From positions 1,798,001 to 1,862,000 of the forward strand of contig NZ_JACSMD010000001.1 of assembly GCF_018618475.1 (NCBI RefSeq): a stretch of 64,000 bases of DNA, read 5' to 3'. Under the pieces are notes generated by a model that saw only the letters and a program-made list of their open reading frames with translations, made no database searches and was not told where the DNA came from. This document shows positions 38,847 to 47,471 of the stretch, one piece after another. The DNA comes from Exiguobacterium sp. s122 (GTDB taxonomy: Bacteria > Bacillota > Bacilli > Exiguobacteriales > Exiguobacteriaceae). Made by a program: the position numbers and the translations under genes. Within the stretch, counting starts at the first letter, position 1. The number at the start of each line of letters is the position of its first letter.

Positions 38847-39008
38847 ATTCAAAATTCCCCCTAAGTTCTAAATCCATAAGACTTTCGATGGACTATCCGA
38901 AATCACTGTAACTTTAGTATAATATGTCTTGTACAGAAAATAACATTTAAATCAGTAAATTAGACTGTTTTTCCCTACAGTTTTACTATTTTTGAAAAGG
39001 AGGTCAAC
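38847..39008. promoter_or_regulatory. Divergent promoter region of the two pilus operons
   Basis: A perfect TATAAT on plus (38918-38923) overlaps a TATACT on minus (38921-38916). Neither has a consensus -35 box at the normal spacing, so an activator may be involved. The rest of the spacer is AT-rich without clear structure. Confidence 0.4.
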
Positions 39009-39461
39009 GTGTTGGGTCGTTCTGAACAAGGTTTTACGCTCGTCGAAGTACTCGTCTCGATTGTTATTCTCTCCATCGTCTCGTTTTCCTTGTTAAATAT
39101 CTTTAGTCAAAGCTTGAAAACGACGAATGATAGTTTAAACCGTACGATTGCCAATCAGGTCGCTCAGAATACGTTACATACGTTAGACCGAAGAGCCTCG
39201 TCACGCGAAGAGGTAATCTCGCTTACGACCCTGACACCGGGTGGCCCTTGTCCGTTTTGTTCGGAGATTAACGGACAATCGTTCAATGTAGACGTGACGG
39301 AGATTGGCTCGATGCAATCCGGCCATACGATCGAGCTTGAAGTAACGGTGACGACAGACACGATGTCCTCTCCTGTCCGGTTGAAAGGAGTGATCTCGAA
39401 TGCGACGTTACGTGAGCCGTTCCCTGAAACAGCTGTCCCAGAAAGCGAAAACATTCAGTAA
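39009..39461 (+). CDS. Minor type IV prepilin
   Basis: 150 residues from a GTG with AAAGGAGGTC upstream. Leader of 8 residues, cleavage G/F, then FTLVEVLVSIVILSIVSFSLLNI with Glu5. It carries a CPFC pair (about 79-82), which may form a disulfide or bind metal. PilV/GspI-type by position. First gene of a three-gene minor-pilin operon. It overlaps the next gene by 62 bases. Confidence 0.85.
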   Translation: MLGRSEQGFTLVEVLVSIVILSIVSFSLLNIFSQSLKTTNDSLNRTIANQVAQNTLHTLDRRASSREEVISLTTLTPGGPCPFCSEINGQSFNVDVTEIGSMQSGHTIELEVTVTTDTMSSPVRLKGVISNATLREPFPETAVPESENIQ

Positions 39462-39963
39462 CGATTCAAAGGGGTTCACCTTGGTCGAATTGCTCGTGAC
39501 CGTCGTTGTCGCCTCGATTTTGAGTGGCGTCATTATCACAGCTTTCATCTCAGGTACACTCGGGTTTCGTTTAACGAATGAAACGAGTGAACTCCGAAGC
39601 GAAGCGGACTACTTAGTCTCATCCATCCTCTCGGAAGTGAACCGAAATCAATTCGATGCGGTCACGCAAATCGACGGTACGTTTCAATTTCATCGTTTAT
39701 CCGATCCAAAAATCTCTGAATCCGGCATGATTTATCGCGAGGCCGGCTATGAAGCAATTCCGCTCAACTTGTCAGACGCTTCGTACGAACCAAGTAATCC
39801 AAACGTCGTACTTGAAGCGATCTCGATTCAACTCGTCGACCCGATATATGATCCAAGGCGCCCGAGCTATATGACGAGCGGCTTAATCGAGATTGACATC
39901 GCCTTATCGTTAGCCGAGAATCCTGAGTCGGTCAAAACGTTTAAAAGTTCGATTCTATTTTAA
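39400..39963 (+). CDS. Minor type IV prepilin (PilW/GspJ-type)
   Basis: 187 residues with a long 25-residue leader (ending in NDSKG), then FTLVELLVTVVVASILSGVII with Glu5. The globular part (about 60-187) resembles PilW/GspJ-like minor pilins only in size and order of genes. GAAAGGAGTGATCTCGA precedes the ATG. The 62-base overlap with the preceding gene points to translational coupling. Confidence 0.85.
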   Translation: MRRYVSRSLKQLSQKAKTFSNDSKGFTLVELLVTVVVASILSGVIITAFISGTLGFRLTNETSELRSEADYLVSSILSEVNRNQFDAVTQIDGTFQFHRLSDPKISESGMIYREAGYEAIPLNLSDASYEPSNPNVVLEAISIQLVDPIYDPRRPSYMTSGLIEIDIALSLAENPESVKTFKSSILF

Positions 39964-39981
39964 CGAAAGGAGGGTCCCCTC

Positions 39982-41637
39982 ATGCGAAAACAAGAAGAGG
40001 GTTACGTCCTCGTTCTCGTCCTGGTGACGATGGCCGCACTCGCTGTTTTATCTCTCGCAGCGATGCAAGTCAACCTCGTCACGAACAAGTTGACCGTCAT
40101 CCGGACAGAAGACACGCAATTGAACGAAGACGCGAGAAGCGCCCTTCAGTTAATTGCAGCCGATGTTCGAAATCGTTTCCCCCTTCACGACTCTAACGAT
40201 GTTCCCGAACATATGACGTCCGAGACTGCTTTTAACGCGGCTGTCCACGAACTCCTCGCGACGGATGCGCCATTTGTAAAATTGACGAATTCGAGTGACA
40301 GCACAATCACGTATTCGATTCAATTGAAAGAAAACGAGGACACGAACCGGTTCGCGACGGCCCCGTTCACGAAGATTCTGCAAGTGGACGTCCATGCGAG
40401 TCGCCAAGTAAACCCGGAACAGCCTCGACTCGCCGTTCACTATACACAAGACCTCTATTTGACGGCGTTACCGTCTTTCCTTTATTACGTTCTCGGGTCC
40501 GATCAGCAGTTAGCCGTCAACGGCATGCCGACTGTGAAAGGGAACATCTATTCAGGTGGCCCGTTCACGTTGATGCGTCCAGCTAACTATCAACTGAACG
40601 GCGAGGCGAAACAGCTCCAAAACTTGTCCACGAGCCGCTTTTATTTAGATGGCCGAATTGACGTACCGGACCTTGCCTCCTGCAATGTGTGTCGTCAACC
40701 GAACTATTTCACAGCCGGCAACACCGTCGCAAACGAGTTCCCGGACGCCGGACCTGTCACGAGCCAATTCTCACCGTTCCAGTTCGACTATTCCATCATC
40801 GAGTTCGTGAACCGGCGTCTGTCTCAAAAATTGCCTTACACGAATACGGTCGAAACGACGCTATTCAGACAGTCGACACTCCCTCGTACGAACCTCGTGT
40901 TCGAGACAGAACGTGTCATCAGTGACGACGGCTCGACCATTATCGAGCGGCCGAGTCCGTATTTGGCAAAACGGCTCTACGACCGTTTGACCGATCCCAC
41001 CATCGTGACGTTACCGCCCTCTTTGACGGGTAGCGCGATGGTGATCACGGAATCGATTGCGAAAAACGAGAATCCGCTCCTCTTTGACGGCGACCTCACG
41101 ATTGATTCACTCAACCACATTTCGATTGATCGGCCGCTTATCGTAAACGGCGACTTGACGATTCAAGGAAACGTCTCATTTGAATCAACCGTCTACGTGC
41201 TCGGTGACAGCGTCATTGATCGTGCGAACATTCGACCCCTCGATGAATCGGGCCTCAACTCGCTCGTCCTTCTCTCAAAAGGGAAAATCTTGTTGAATCG
41301 GATTAACGAGTTTGAAACGGGCTCGACGTCACTGCAAGCCTTTTTATATAGTGACTCTTTAGAGAAGACGCAAGTGTATGCGGTCGGATCGGAACTTCAA
41401 ATCAAAGGTGGACTGTATAGTCGCGGTCCGCTCGACGTGAACGTGTTCCGTGGCCGTTACCCAGAAGCAGAAGGGCTTTCGGCGACCCAGTACTTTGAGC
41501 GAAACATCCCCGAACAAGCGCCCGAGCATTCTCGACTCCAACTGACGTATAACGACGCGGTGTTCAACCAATTGAATACGTTACCTGTCACCAATCAGCT
41601 TCAATTCTTCGTCAGCCAACCGGTCCAACTTAAGTAA
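39982..41637 (+). CDS. Large GspK/PilX-like pilus tip protein
   Basis: 551 residues. The N-terminus has a short leader ending in EEG, then YVLVLVLVTMAALAVLSLAAMQVN, a pilin-like helix without Glu5, as in GspK/PilX tip subunits. The body includes a CNVC pair (about 234-237) and a C-terminal region (about 370-500) with repeated short strands (ISIDRPLIVNGDLTIQG, VYVLGDSVID, LQIKGGLYSRGPLDVNV) that looks like a beta-helix. AAAGGAGG precedes the ATG. A tip adhesin or initiator role is inferred. Confidence 0.75.
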   Translation: MRKQEEGYVLVLVLVTMAALAVLSLAAMQVNLVTNKLTVIRTEDTQLNEDARSALQLIAADVRNRFPLHDSNDVPEHMTSETAFNAAVHELLATDAPFVKLTNSSDSTITYSIQLKENEDTNRFATAPFTKILQVDVHASRQVNPEQPRLAVHYTQDLYLTALPSFLYYVLGSDQQLAVNGMPTVKGNIYSGGPFTLMRPANYQLNGEAKQLQNLSTSRFYLDGRIDVPDLASCNVCRQPNYFTAGNTVANEFPDAGPVTSQFSPFQFDYSIIEFVNRRLSQKLPYTNTVETTLFRQSTLPRTNLVFETERVISDDGSTIIERPSPYLAKRLYDRLTDPTIVTLPPSLTGSAMVITESIAKNENPLLFDGDLTIDSLNHISIDRPLIVNGDLTIQGNVSFESTVYVLGDSVIDRANIRPLDESGLNSLVLLSKGKILLNRINEFETGSTSLQAFLYSDSLEKTQVYAVGSELQIKGGLYSRGPLDVNVFRGRYPEAEGLSATQYFERNIPEQAPEHSRLQLTYNDAVFNQLNTLPVTNQLQFFVSQPVQLK

Positions 41638-41640
41638 ACG

Positions 41641-41684
41641 ACAAAAGACTCGCACTCAACCAATTGAGTGCGAGTCTTTTTCAA
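41641..41684. terminator. Bidirectional terminator
   Basis: AAAAGACTCGCACTCAA, CCAA loop, TTGAGTGCGAGTCTTTTT: a perfect 13-bp-plus stem between the minor-pilin operon and the convergent ankyrin-like gene. Confidence 0.9.
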
Positions 41685-42322
41685 CGTTGCTTCATCCAGT
41701 TCAAGACGGCATCTGAACGGAACTCACGGGCCAACTGCTCGTGTGCCGACGTCCATAACGCCCCGTTCGCGATCAATCGTTCGATGAGCGCCACATGATT
41801 ATGGCGAACCGCTTGATATAAAATCGATTCTTTCGCTTGCACCGGTATAGCTGCGCCTGCATCAAGTAAGGAGGTGACGGCGTTCATGTCGAGCGCCTCG
41901 GCTGCGAACACGAGTAGCCGATCATCGTGCACTTCTTCATGCACGACGTTCCATTTCGCGGCATCGGCGTTCTCGCCGTATACGCGTGCCATCAACGGCT
42001 CGCCGTTCACTTCTGCGAACGGGTCTGCCTCATGATTCAAGTAGGTCCGAATCACCTCGCTCGTCCCAAGCTGTAACGCTTCTAGGAACAGCTCGGGCGT
42101 CGGTTTGACTTTCTCGGACTGAATCGCGAGTTCGACCGCTTCCCATTCACCACGTTGTTGGAGCTGATGAACGTCTTCCGCGGTCAAATCGCGTTTCGAA
42201 GCAATGGCTTCTTGCAGTTCCTCCCCTTCAAGGGACGTGAGGTCGACTGTCGACGTGTTCCATACGTATAGACCGAGTAAGACAACGACCCCTAACGCAA
42301 CGAGTATCCATTTTCGTTTCAA
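41681..42322 (-). CDS. Membrane-anchored ankyrin-like protein
   Basis: 213 residues: N-terminal membrane helix (about 5-21), then an outside or soluble helical domain. Segments such as AVTSLLDAGAAIPVQAKESILYQAVRHNHVALIERLIANGALW (about 150-193, given here in parts: LLDAGA, AVRHNHVALIERLIANGA) fit ankyrin repeats; earlier ones are degenerate. It is 22 bases downstream of the giant secreted protein and probably cotranscribed, so it may be its partner or immunity-like chaperone. That is inference. Confidence 0.65.
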   Translation of the reverse strand: MKRKWILVALGVVVLLGLYVWNTSTVDLTSLEGEELQEAIASKRDLTAEDVHQLQQRGEWEAVELAIQSEKVKPTPELFLEALQLGTSEVIRTYLNHEADPFAEVNGEPLMARVYGENADAAKWNVVHEEVHDDRLLVFAAEALDMNAVTSLLDAGAAIPVQAKESILYQAVRHNHVALIERLIANGALWTSAHEQLAREFRSDAVLNWMKQR

Positions 42323-42343
42323 TTGACTTCCAACCTTCCTGGA

Positions 42344-45300
42344 TTAATAGCGATCATCTTTACTCTCGCCAGACGTCTCGATGACGCGGACGTAGAACGT
42401 GTCGGTGACCGGGACGAACGTTCGGCCACTCGGTAGCGTCGTATACACTTGGACTTTCGCGATGCCTGGCTTGACTGGAACGAGCTGTTTCCCAGATCCG
42501 TTCACTTTTACAAACGCCTCACCTGACAATACGTTCAATCGATAGTCACGCCATGTCGACGTGGTCGGCCAGAATTGGAGGGATGGGTTTCGCGGTGCGG
42601 TCCCTTCTCCGATATTGATCGTCACGTCTTGGGCCAACACTTGATTCGGATACTCATTCACTCGAATCACCGTCGGATTGGACACGACGTTCTTCAGTGC
42701 CGTTTCGACGAAGGCGGTCTGTAATGAAATCGCAGACACATTTCCATTCGTCCCATGTCCATGATTCGCGCGAAGCGTGTAGCCAGATGCCGTTCGCGTC
42801 ACTGTCAACGCAGCAGGTACCGTCCCGATCAACGTCGTCTCTTTTCCGACTTCTGGGTTTGAGATAATTCGAATCTCGGCCGTATCGTTTACACGCTTCT
42901 CAGCGTCAAGACTGTCCCACACCCATAAGTCGAGCTGTTCCGGCGTCTGTGTCAACGACGGGGCTAAGACGTTCACCGTGAACGTCGTGGATGGCATGCG
43001 AACGTTCACGTTACTGAACACATCCCCCGCGTCGACCGTCGCGCGAATGACCGTGTTGCCCGGTTTGAGTCCGCTAATTTCGAGCGTCGCACCTTTTTGA
43101 ACGAACGAGACGCTGTCACCTGATACGGTTTCGTAGCGCACGGTCTCATATTGTGCCGTAGTCGGCATGATGCTCGGGGTCACCGTCACGTTTTGGCCGA
43201 CGTATAACGATTGCGTATTAATTTGAATTTGTTCGGGCGGGCTGATGACTTTGACAGTTGATTCAGCCGTGATCGCCTGACGTCCTTCTCCTGGGTCAAT
43301 CGTTAAACGTAGTTTGGCTTGACCGGTCTTGATTCCTTTTATGACGGCGTTATTTCCTGAGCCGCTCAATTGAACGAATCCGTCGTTGCCCACGACCTCC
43401 CACTTCAACGTTCTCCAGGTCGGATTCGAGAACACGTTCCCTTTCGCATCCGTGATGACCGGGCTGACGACTTGTTCCGCTCCGATTTGTAGCGTCACGT
43501 CAGGAATCGTCGCTTTATAAGCGAACGGGGAGCCGATGTTGATGAAGAGATCAGGGAACGTCGAGGTGATGGTCGTCTCTTTGTCCCAGTCGTTATGTTT
43601 ATCCAAAATATGATCTTGCTTCTTCGAATACTCGATGTCCGTCTTGAGGACGTTGTCGGCTTGTTTCAACTGAAGGATAGAGGCAGAAGGTTGAACGGCT
43701 CGAACGACGACGTCAAACGCGAGACGACGGTCCCCGCTTTCCTCTGGTATAAAGACATTGATCGAACCGTTCCGTAAATAATAGAGCTCTAACGGGAACG
43801 AGACATCGATTTTCTGCGTGTTCGTGACGGGCCACTCTTTCCCTGCCGCGTCGCGAATGGCCACGACTTCAAGTTCTTTCGGCAACTGTTCCGTGAATGT
43901 CGCCGTGTTGATACGGATGAACTTATCCCCTAACTGGTTCGGTAGGCGGTCGAACTGTTCAGGGTACTCGATTTGATACTTGATCGTACCTGTCTCATAA
44001 AGCGAGATGGTCGAAGGGTTAATCGAGCGCGTGACTTTAATAAGATCGTTGACCGACTCCGGTCGTTTGACGTTGATCGTCAACGTATCGGTCACTTTCG
44101 CATTCCGTTTGTCCGTCGTCTCAATCGAAACAGATAATGGTTTGCCTTCGATGACGTCAGCGGCCGGAATGACGAACTCTCTCACTTCGTAGTTACGTAA
44201 GTTTTCAAACGTCGCCGATTTGCCGTTGTACGTGAACGTCGAAGTAAGGGACTGGTCTTGGAAATCATAATCGCTCGGACGCCACATGACGCGGACATCC
44301 CGTCCGGCCGTCACTTCGAGAGTCTTCGTTTTGATGTCTTCTTTCGAATACGCGTTCACTTGATCGCTGATGGATTCGATGACGTTATAAGGCTTATGAT
44401 TCGCCCCGATGAAGGCTCGATACATCGTATTAATAAAGATTTTTTTCTCGTCGGCCTGCGTGAAGCTATTCGTATGTCCGGCACCCGAGTAAGTGAAGTT
44501 GTTTTTCGTGTATGTGTAATAATGGTTGTTCGCGTCTCCATACACCCGGTTTCCACCTGTGGAATAGAGGTTATACCAAGGCGTCACTTCAGGGTCATTT
44601 AAATCGAGTGTGAAATATTGATTGTGGGTATTTGAAATACTTTTTGGCGCGTCATCCAACTTGAACGGATAGTTCGTGAAAATCCCATCTTGCACTTTGA
44701 TGGCACGTGACGTCTGTTCCGGCGCACCGAACCCCATATTCGTATACGTACGTTGGCCCGAGACGTTCAAGGCAGGATCTTGGTGTACAAACTGTCGCTC
44801 CCATTCTGACGTTGGCGCATCCGCACTGTTCGTCCGGAAAATTGTGTCATGCGTCAACATGACCCCTTGTCCCGTCTCACTGAAACGCTTCACTTTTCTC
44901 GTCGCACTCTCACTCATGCTTCCCGACACGTTATACGAGTCTTGGAAGCCGAAGATCAACATATCGTAGTCGTTCGCCGCGAGCGCCGCGTCGTACACAC
45001 CTTTCCCGAAACTGTCGGTGTTCCCGTTCGTCAGTTTGAACGAATAGTTGCCGGCCGGGTCGACAAGCATGTCCGACAAGTCCCGTGAGATTTGTCCGTT
45101 CGTGCTCGTCCCTGCCGTCAGTTGTAGAATATTCGCTTGTACTTGTTGGTCCAAGTAGACGAAACTTCCTTTTTTATAGTCGGCTCGTCCTGTAATCGTG
45201 TCTTTCACGACGAGCATCCAGTTCTTCGGGCCACTGAACGTCGGGCGAGATAACGTGAAGTCGATTGTGCCGGAGAGCTTGGCCGCTTGCTCGACGACTT

Positions 45301-46069
45301 TCTCTTGCGGGTGGAAGCGATCGTTATGGTCGAAATCGATGTAGAGTTCGACGATGGTTGAGGCGTTCGGTTGCGCCGCCATATTGTACGTAAAGTTGAT
45401 CGGGGACCGAACGTCGTTTCGCACCGTGATCGTATTGTTCACAAGCGGTTGTTGGTTGTATGTGACGTTCGTCGTCTTCAAGCGTGGACGGATACTCGAC
45501 ACTTTATTGAGCTGTTGCACCATCTCTTGATCGACGTTTTTGTTCGTCTCTCTCGGGAAGACTTTGACATTCGAATAGGTCGCAAACGAAGCGAGCCGCT
45601 TCAACTGTGCGCCACCAGTTGCGGCATCTTCGTGTAGGTAAAGCGGTAAGCCGACGCGTACGATGGAATGGAACAGCTCATCAACTTTGAGGGCGGTCAA
45701 ATCGTTGAATAGAAGGGTCGTATCGTGATTCGTGCTACGCCCAATTGTTCCCGTCTGATATTTTGTCGACAACGGGCTACTTCCGATCATGACAGCGTCA
45801 TAGGCCCCGGTCATCGGGAAACGGGAGGCGTTGAACTCTTTAATCGTCATAAACTGTACGTTCAGTTTTGACGCATCTACATTTAACGAGCTTCGATATG
45901 AATCGATTGCCGCTTTATATTGATCGACGGTCAGAATTTTGGAGGAACTGTATGCATCTCGCAAAACAAGAATGTTCAATAAAGGCTGGTCCGTATTCGC
46001 GTGGCTCATTTGAGGCACGGTTGAGCCGAGCATGATGACAATGATAAGTACGTGCAGAAACTTACGCAA
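42344..46069 (-). CDS. Giant secreted protein (DUF5057-like) with Ig-like repeats
   Basis: 1241 residues from a TTG start with GGGGAGGAA upstream. A signal peptide ends near SHA/NT (about 25). Residues 30-300 are an alpha/beta region with a beta domain. Residues 330-560 resemble DUF5057, a glutamine-amidotransferase-like fold (YDMLIFGFQDSYN, GQGVMLTHDTIF, YSGAGHTNSFTQADEKKIFINTMY). Residues 560-1230 are strand-rich, with Ig/BIG2-like units (TVTPSIMPTTAQYE, ISGLKPGNTVIRATVD, GIKTGQAKLRLTIDPG). No sortase motif or membrane anchor was seen. A role in adhesion or polymer binding near the pili is inferred. Confidence 0.75.
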   Translation of the reverse strand: MRKFLHVLIIVIMLGSTVPQMSHANTDQPLLNILVLRDAYSSSKILTVDQYKAAIDSYRSSLNVDASKLNVQFMTIKEFNASRFPMTGAYDAVMIGSSPLSTKYQTGTIGRSTNHDTTLLFNDLTALKVDELFHSIVRVGLPLYLHEDAATGGAQLKRLASFATYSNVKVFPRETNKNVDQEMVQQLNKVSSIRPRLKTTNVTYNQQPLVNNTITVRNDVRSPINFTYNMAAQPNASTIVELYIDFDHNDRFHPQEKVVEQAAKLSGTIDFTLSRPTFSGPKNWMLVVKDTITGRADYKKGSFVYLDQQVQANILQLTAGTSTNGQISRDLSDMLVDPAGNYSFKLTNGNTDSFGKGVYDAALAANDYDMLIFGFQDSYNVSGSMSESATRKVKRFSETGQGVMLTHDTIFRTNSADAPTSEWERQFVHQDPALNVSGQRTYTNMGFGAPEQTSRAIKVQDGIFTNYPFKLDDAPKSISNTHNQYFTLDLNDPEVTPWYNLYSTGGNRVYGDANNHYYTYTKNNFTYSGAGHTNSFTQADEKKIFINTMYRAFIGANHKPYNVIESISDQVNAYSKEDIKTKTLEVTAGRDVRVMWRPSDYDFQDQSLTSTFTYNGKSATFENLRNYEVREFVIPAADVIEGKPLSVSIETTDKRNAKVTDTLTINVKRPESVNDLIKVTRSINPSTISLYETGTIKYQIEYPEQFDRLPNQLGDKFIRINTATFTEQLPKELEVVAIRDAAGKEWPVTNTQKIDVSFPLELYYLRNGSINVFIPEESGDRRLAFDVVVRAVQPSASILQLKQADNVLKTDIEYSKKQDHILDKHNDWDKETTITSTFPDLFINIGSPFAYKATIPDVTLQIGAEQVVSPVITDAKGNVFSNPTWRTLKWEVVGNDGFVQLSGSGNNAVIKGIKTGQAKLRLTIDPGEGRQAITAESTVKVISPPEQIQINTQSLYVGQNVTVTPSIMPTTAQYETVRYETVSGDSVSFVQKGATLEISGLKPGNTVIRATVDAGDVFSNVNVRMPSTTFTVNVLAPSLTQTPEQLDLWVWDSLDAEKRVNDTAEIRIISNPEVGKETTLIGTVPAALTVTRTASGYTLRANHGHGTNGNVSAISLQTAFVETALKNVVSNPTVIRVNEYPNQVLAQDVTINIGEGTAPRNPSLQFWPTTSTWRDYRLNVLSGEAFVKVNGSGKQLVPVKPGIAKVQVYTTLPSGRTFVPVTDTFYVRVIETSGESKDDRY

Positions 46070-46104
46070 CGTGAGTTCCTCCCCAAATTTGATGTTTACT
46101 CTTC

Positions 46105-46113
46105 ATTATCACA
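46105..46113 (-). promoter_or_regulatory. Extended -10 promoter for the giant secreted protein
   Basis: Minus strand TGTGATAAT, a TG-n extended -10 box, about 36 bases before the TTG start. No clear -35 box. Confidence 0.4.
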
Positions 46114-46142
46114 CCACTTTACCAGAACTTACATAGCTTTCT

Positions 46143-47363
46143 TTAATCATTGGTAAATGTTTCTTGGAAATACGTTCTGACTTCACTGATGAAGTAAAGC
46201 GATCCCGTCACGACGAGCGTTTTCGACTGCGGCTTTTGTACCCAATCCTTGAGCCACGACTTCCACTCGACATAGTCGGCCCCGTCCGCCAGTAAACTTT
46301 CTTTCGTCCGCGTCCGAGGAAAATCAAACGTCGTCTCGACAACGCGTCCGACTTCGTTTAACGAGTCCACCATGGCGAGACGGTCTTTATCGGCGAGAAT
46401 AGCGGCAAGGATCGTCACATCATCCTCGAGCCGTACTTGCTCGACGAGCGCCTCGACCCCTTCCGCGTTATGGGCCCCGTCAAGGAGGATACGCGGCTCT
46501 TTTGACACGAGTTCGTATCGACCTGGATGTTGAGCAATGATGAGTCCCAATCGAATCGCCTCTTCTTCCCATCCGAGATGGCGCGCGACGGCGACGGCAC
46601 ATGCACCGTTATACGCTTGATGGCGCCCCGTCAATCCAAGCGTCACCGGAGGCAACCCGTCGTATGTCACGATCGTCTCTCGTCCGTCTTCAATTGATTG
46701 GACGAGCGGTGTGACGTCTCGGACCGGAGACGCGTACGCCTCCCCTTTGTCTTCTAACAATCCGATCAACCGCTCGTCCGTCAAACTATGGAACATCGGC
46801 ACATCGCGCTTCATGATGCCAAACTTCTCAAGCGCGATCTCTTCGAGCGTGTCACCGAGAATGCCTTGATGGTCGTGCCCGATGGACGTGACGACCGTCG
46901 CGAGCGGCCGTTTCAACACGTTCGTCGAGTCGAGCCGACCCCCGAGACCGACTTCCCAAATGACGAGGTCAGGCTGTTGTTCATGAAAATAGAGCCACGC
47001 CATGACTGTAAGCAGTTCAAATTCCGTCAACGTCTCTGGTGACGCGCTCGCACAGGCTTGAACGCGATTCGCGATGTCGATGAGGTCCTCTTCCCGGATT
47101 GGTTCTCCGTTCAACATAATCCGCTCCTCGAACTGGATGATGTATGGTGAGATGAACGTCCCGACGTTCAGACCTTGTTTAATTGCCATCGACCGCAAGA
47201 AAGCGACGGTCGACCCTTTCCCGTTCGTCCCGGCAACGTGGACCGAGGGCAACTCCTCAATCCCGAGTCGTGAAAGCATCCACTCCATTCGTTCGAGCCC
47301 CGGCTTGATGCCAAAGCGAAGCTGTCCGTTCAACCATTTCAGTACGTCTTGTCTCGTCTTCAT
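46143..47363 (-). CDS. folC: Folylpolyglutamate synthase
   Basis: 406 residues. ATP-binding VAGTNGKGSTVAF (about 43-55), the folate-loop FISPYI and DSTNVLKR, and the Mur-ligase C-terminal ILLDGAHNAEG. It adds glutamates to folates. In Bacillus folC directly follows valS; here selO, small membrane genes and a lipoprotein separate the two. Divergent from selO. Confidence 0.96.
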   Translation of the reverse strand: MKTRQDVLKWLNGQLRFGIKPGLERMEWMLSRLGIEELPSVHVAGTNGKGSTVAFLRSMAIKQGLNVGTFISPYIIQFEERIMLNGEPIREEDLIDIANRVQACASASPETLTEFELLTVMAWLYFHEQQPDLVIWEVGLGGRLDSTNVLKRPLATVVTSIGHDHQGILGDTLEEIALEKFGIMKRDVPMFHSLTDERLIGLLEDKGEAYASPVRDVTPLVQSIEDGRETIVTYDGLPPVTLGLTGRHQAYNGACAVAVARHLGWEEEAIRLGLIIAQHPGRYELVSKEPRILLDGAHNAEGVEALVEQVRLEDDVTILAAILADKDRLAMVDSLNEVGRVVETTFDFPRTRTKESLLADGADYVEWKSWLKDWVQKPQSKTLVVTGSLYFISEVRTYFQETFTND

Positions 47364-47471
47364 CTCAATTCACTCCTATATGTACACTTCTTTTTCATCT
47401 TACCAAAATTCGCAGACACCGAACGAATGAATCAGCTGTGCTATACTCGAGGCGAAGAAGGAGGGATTGCG

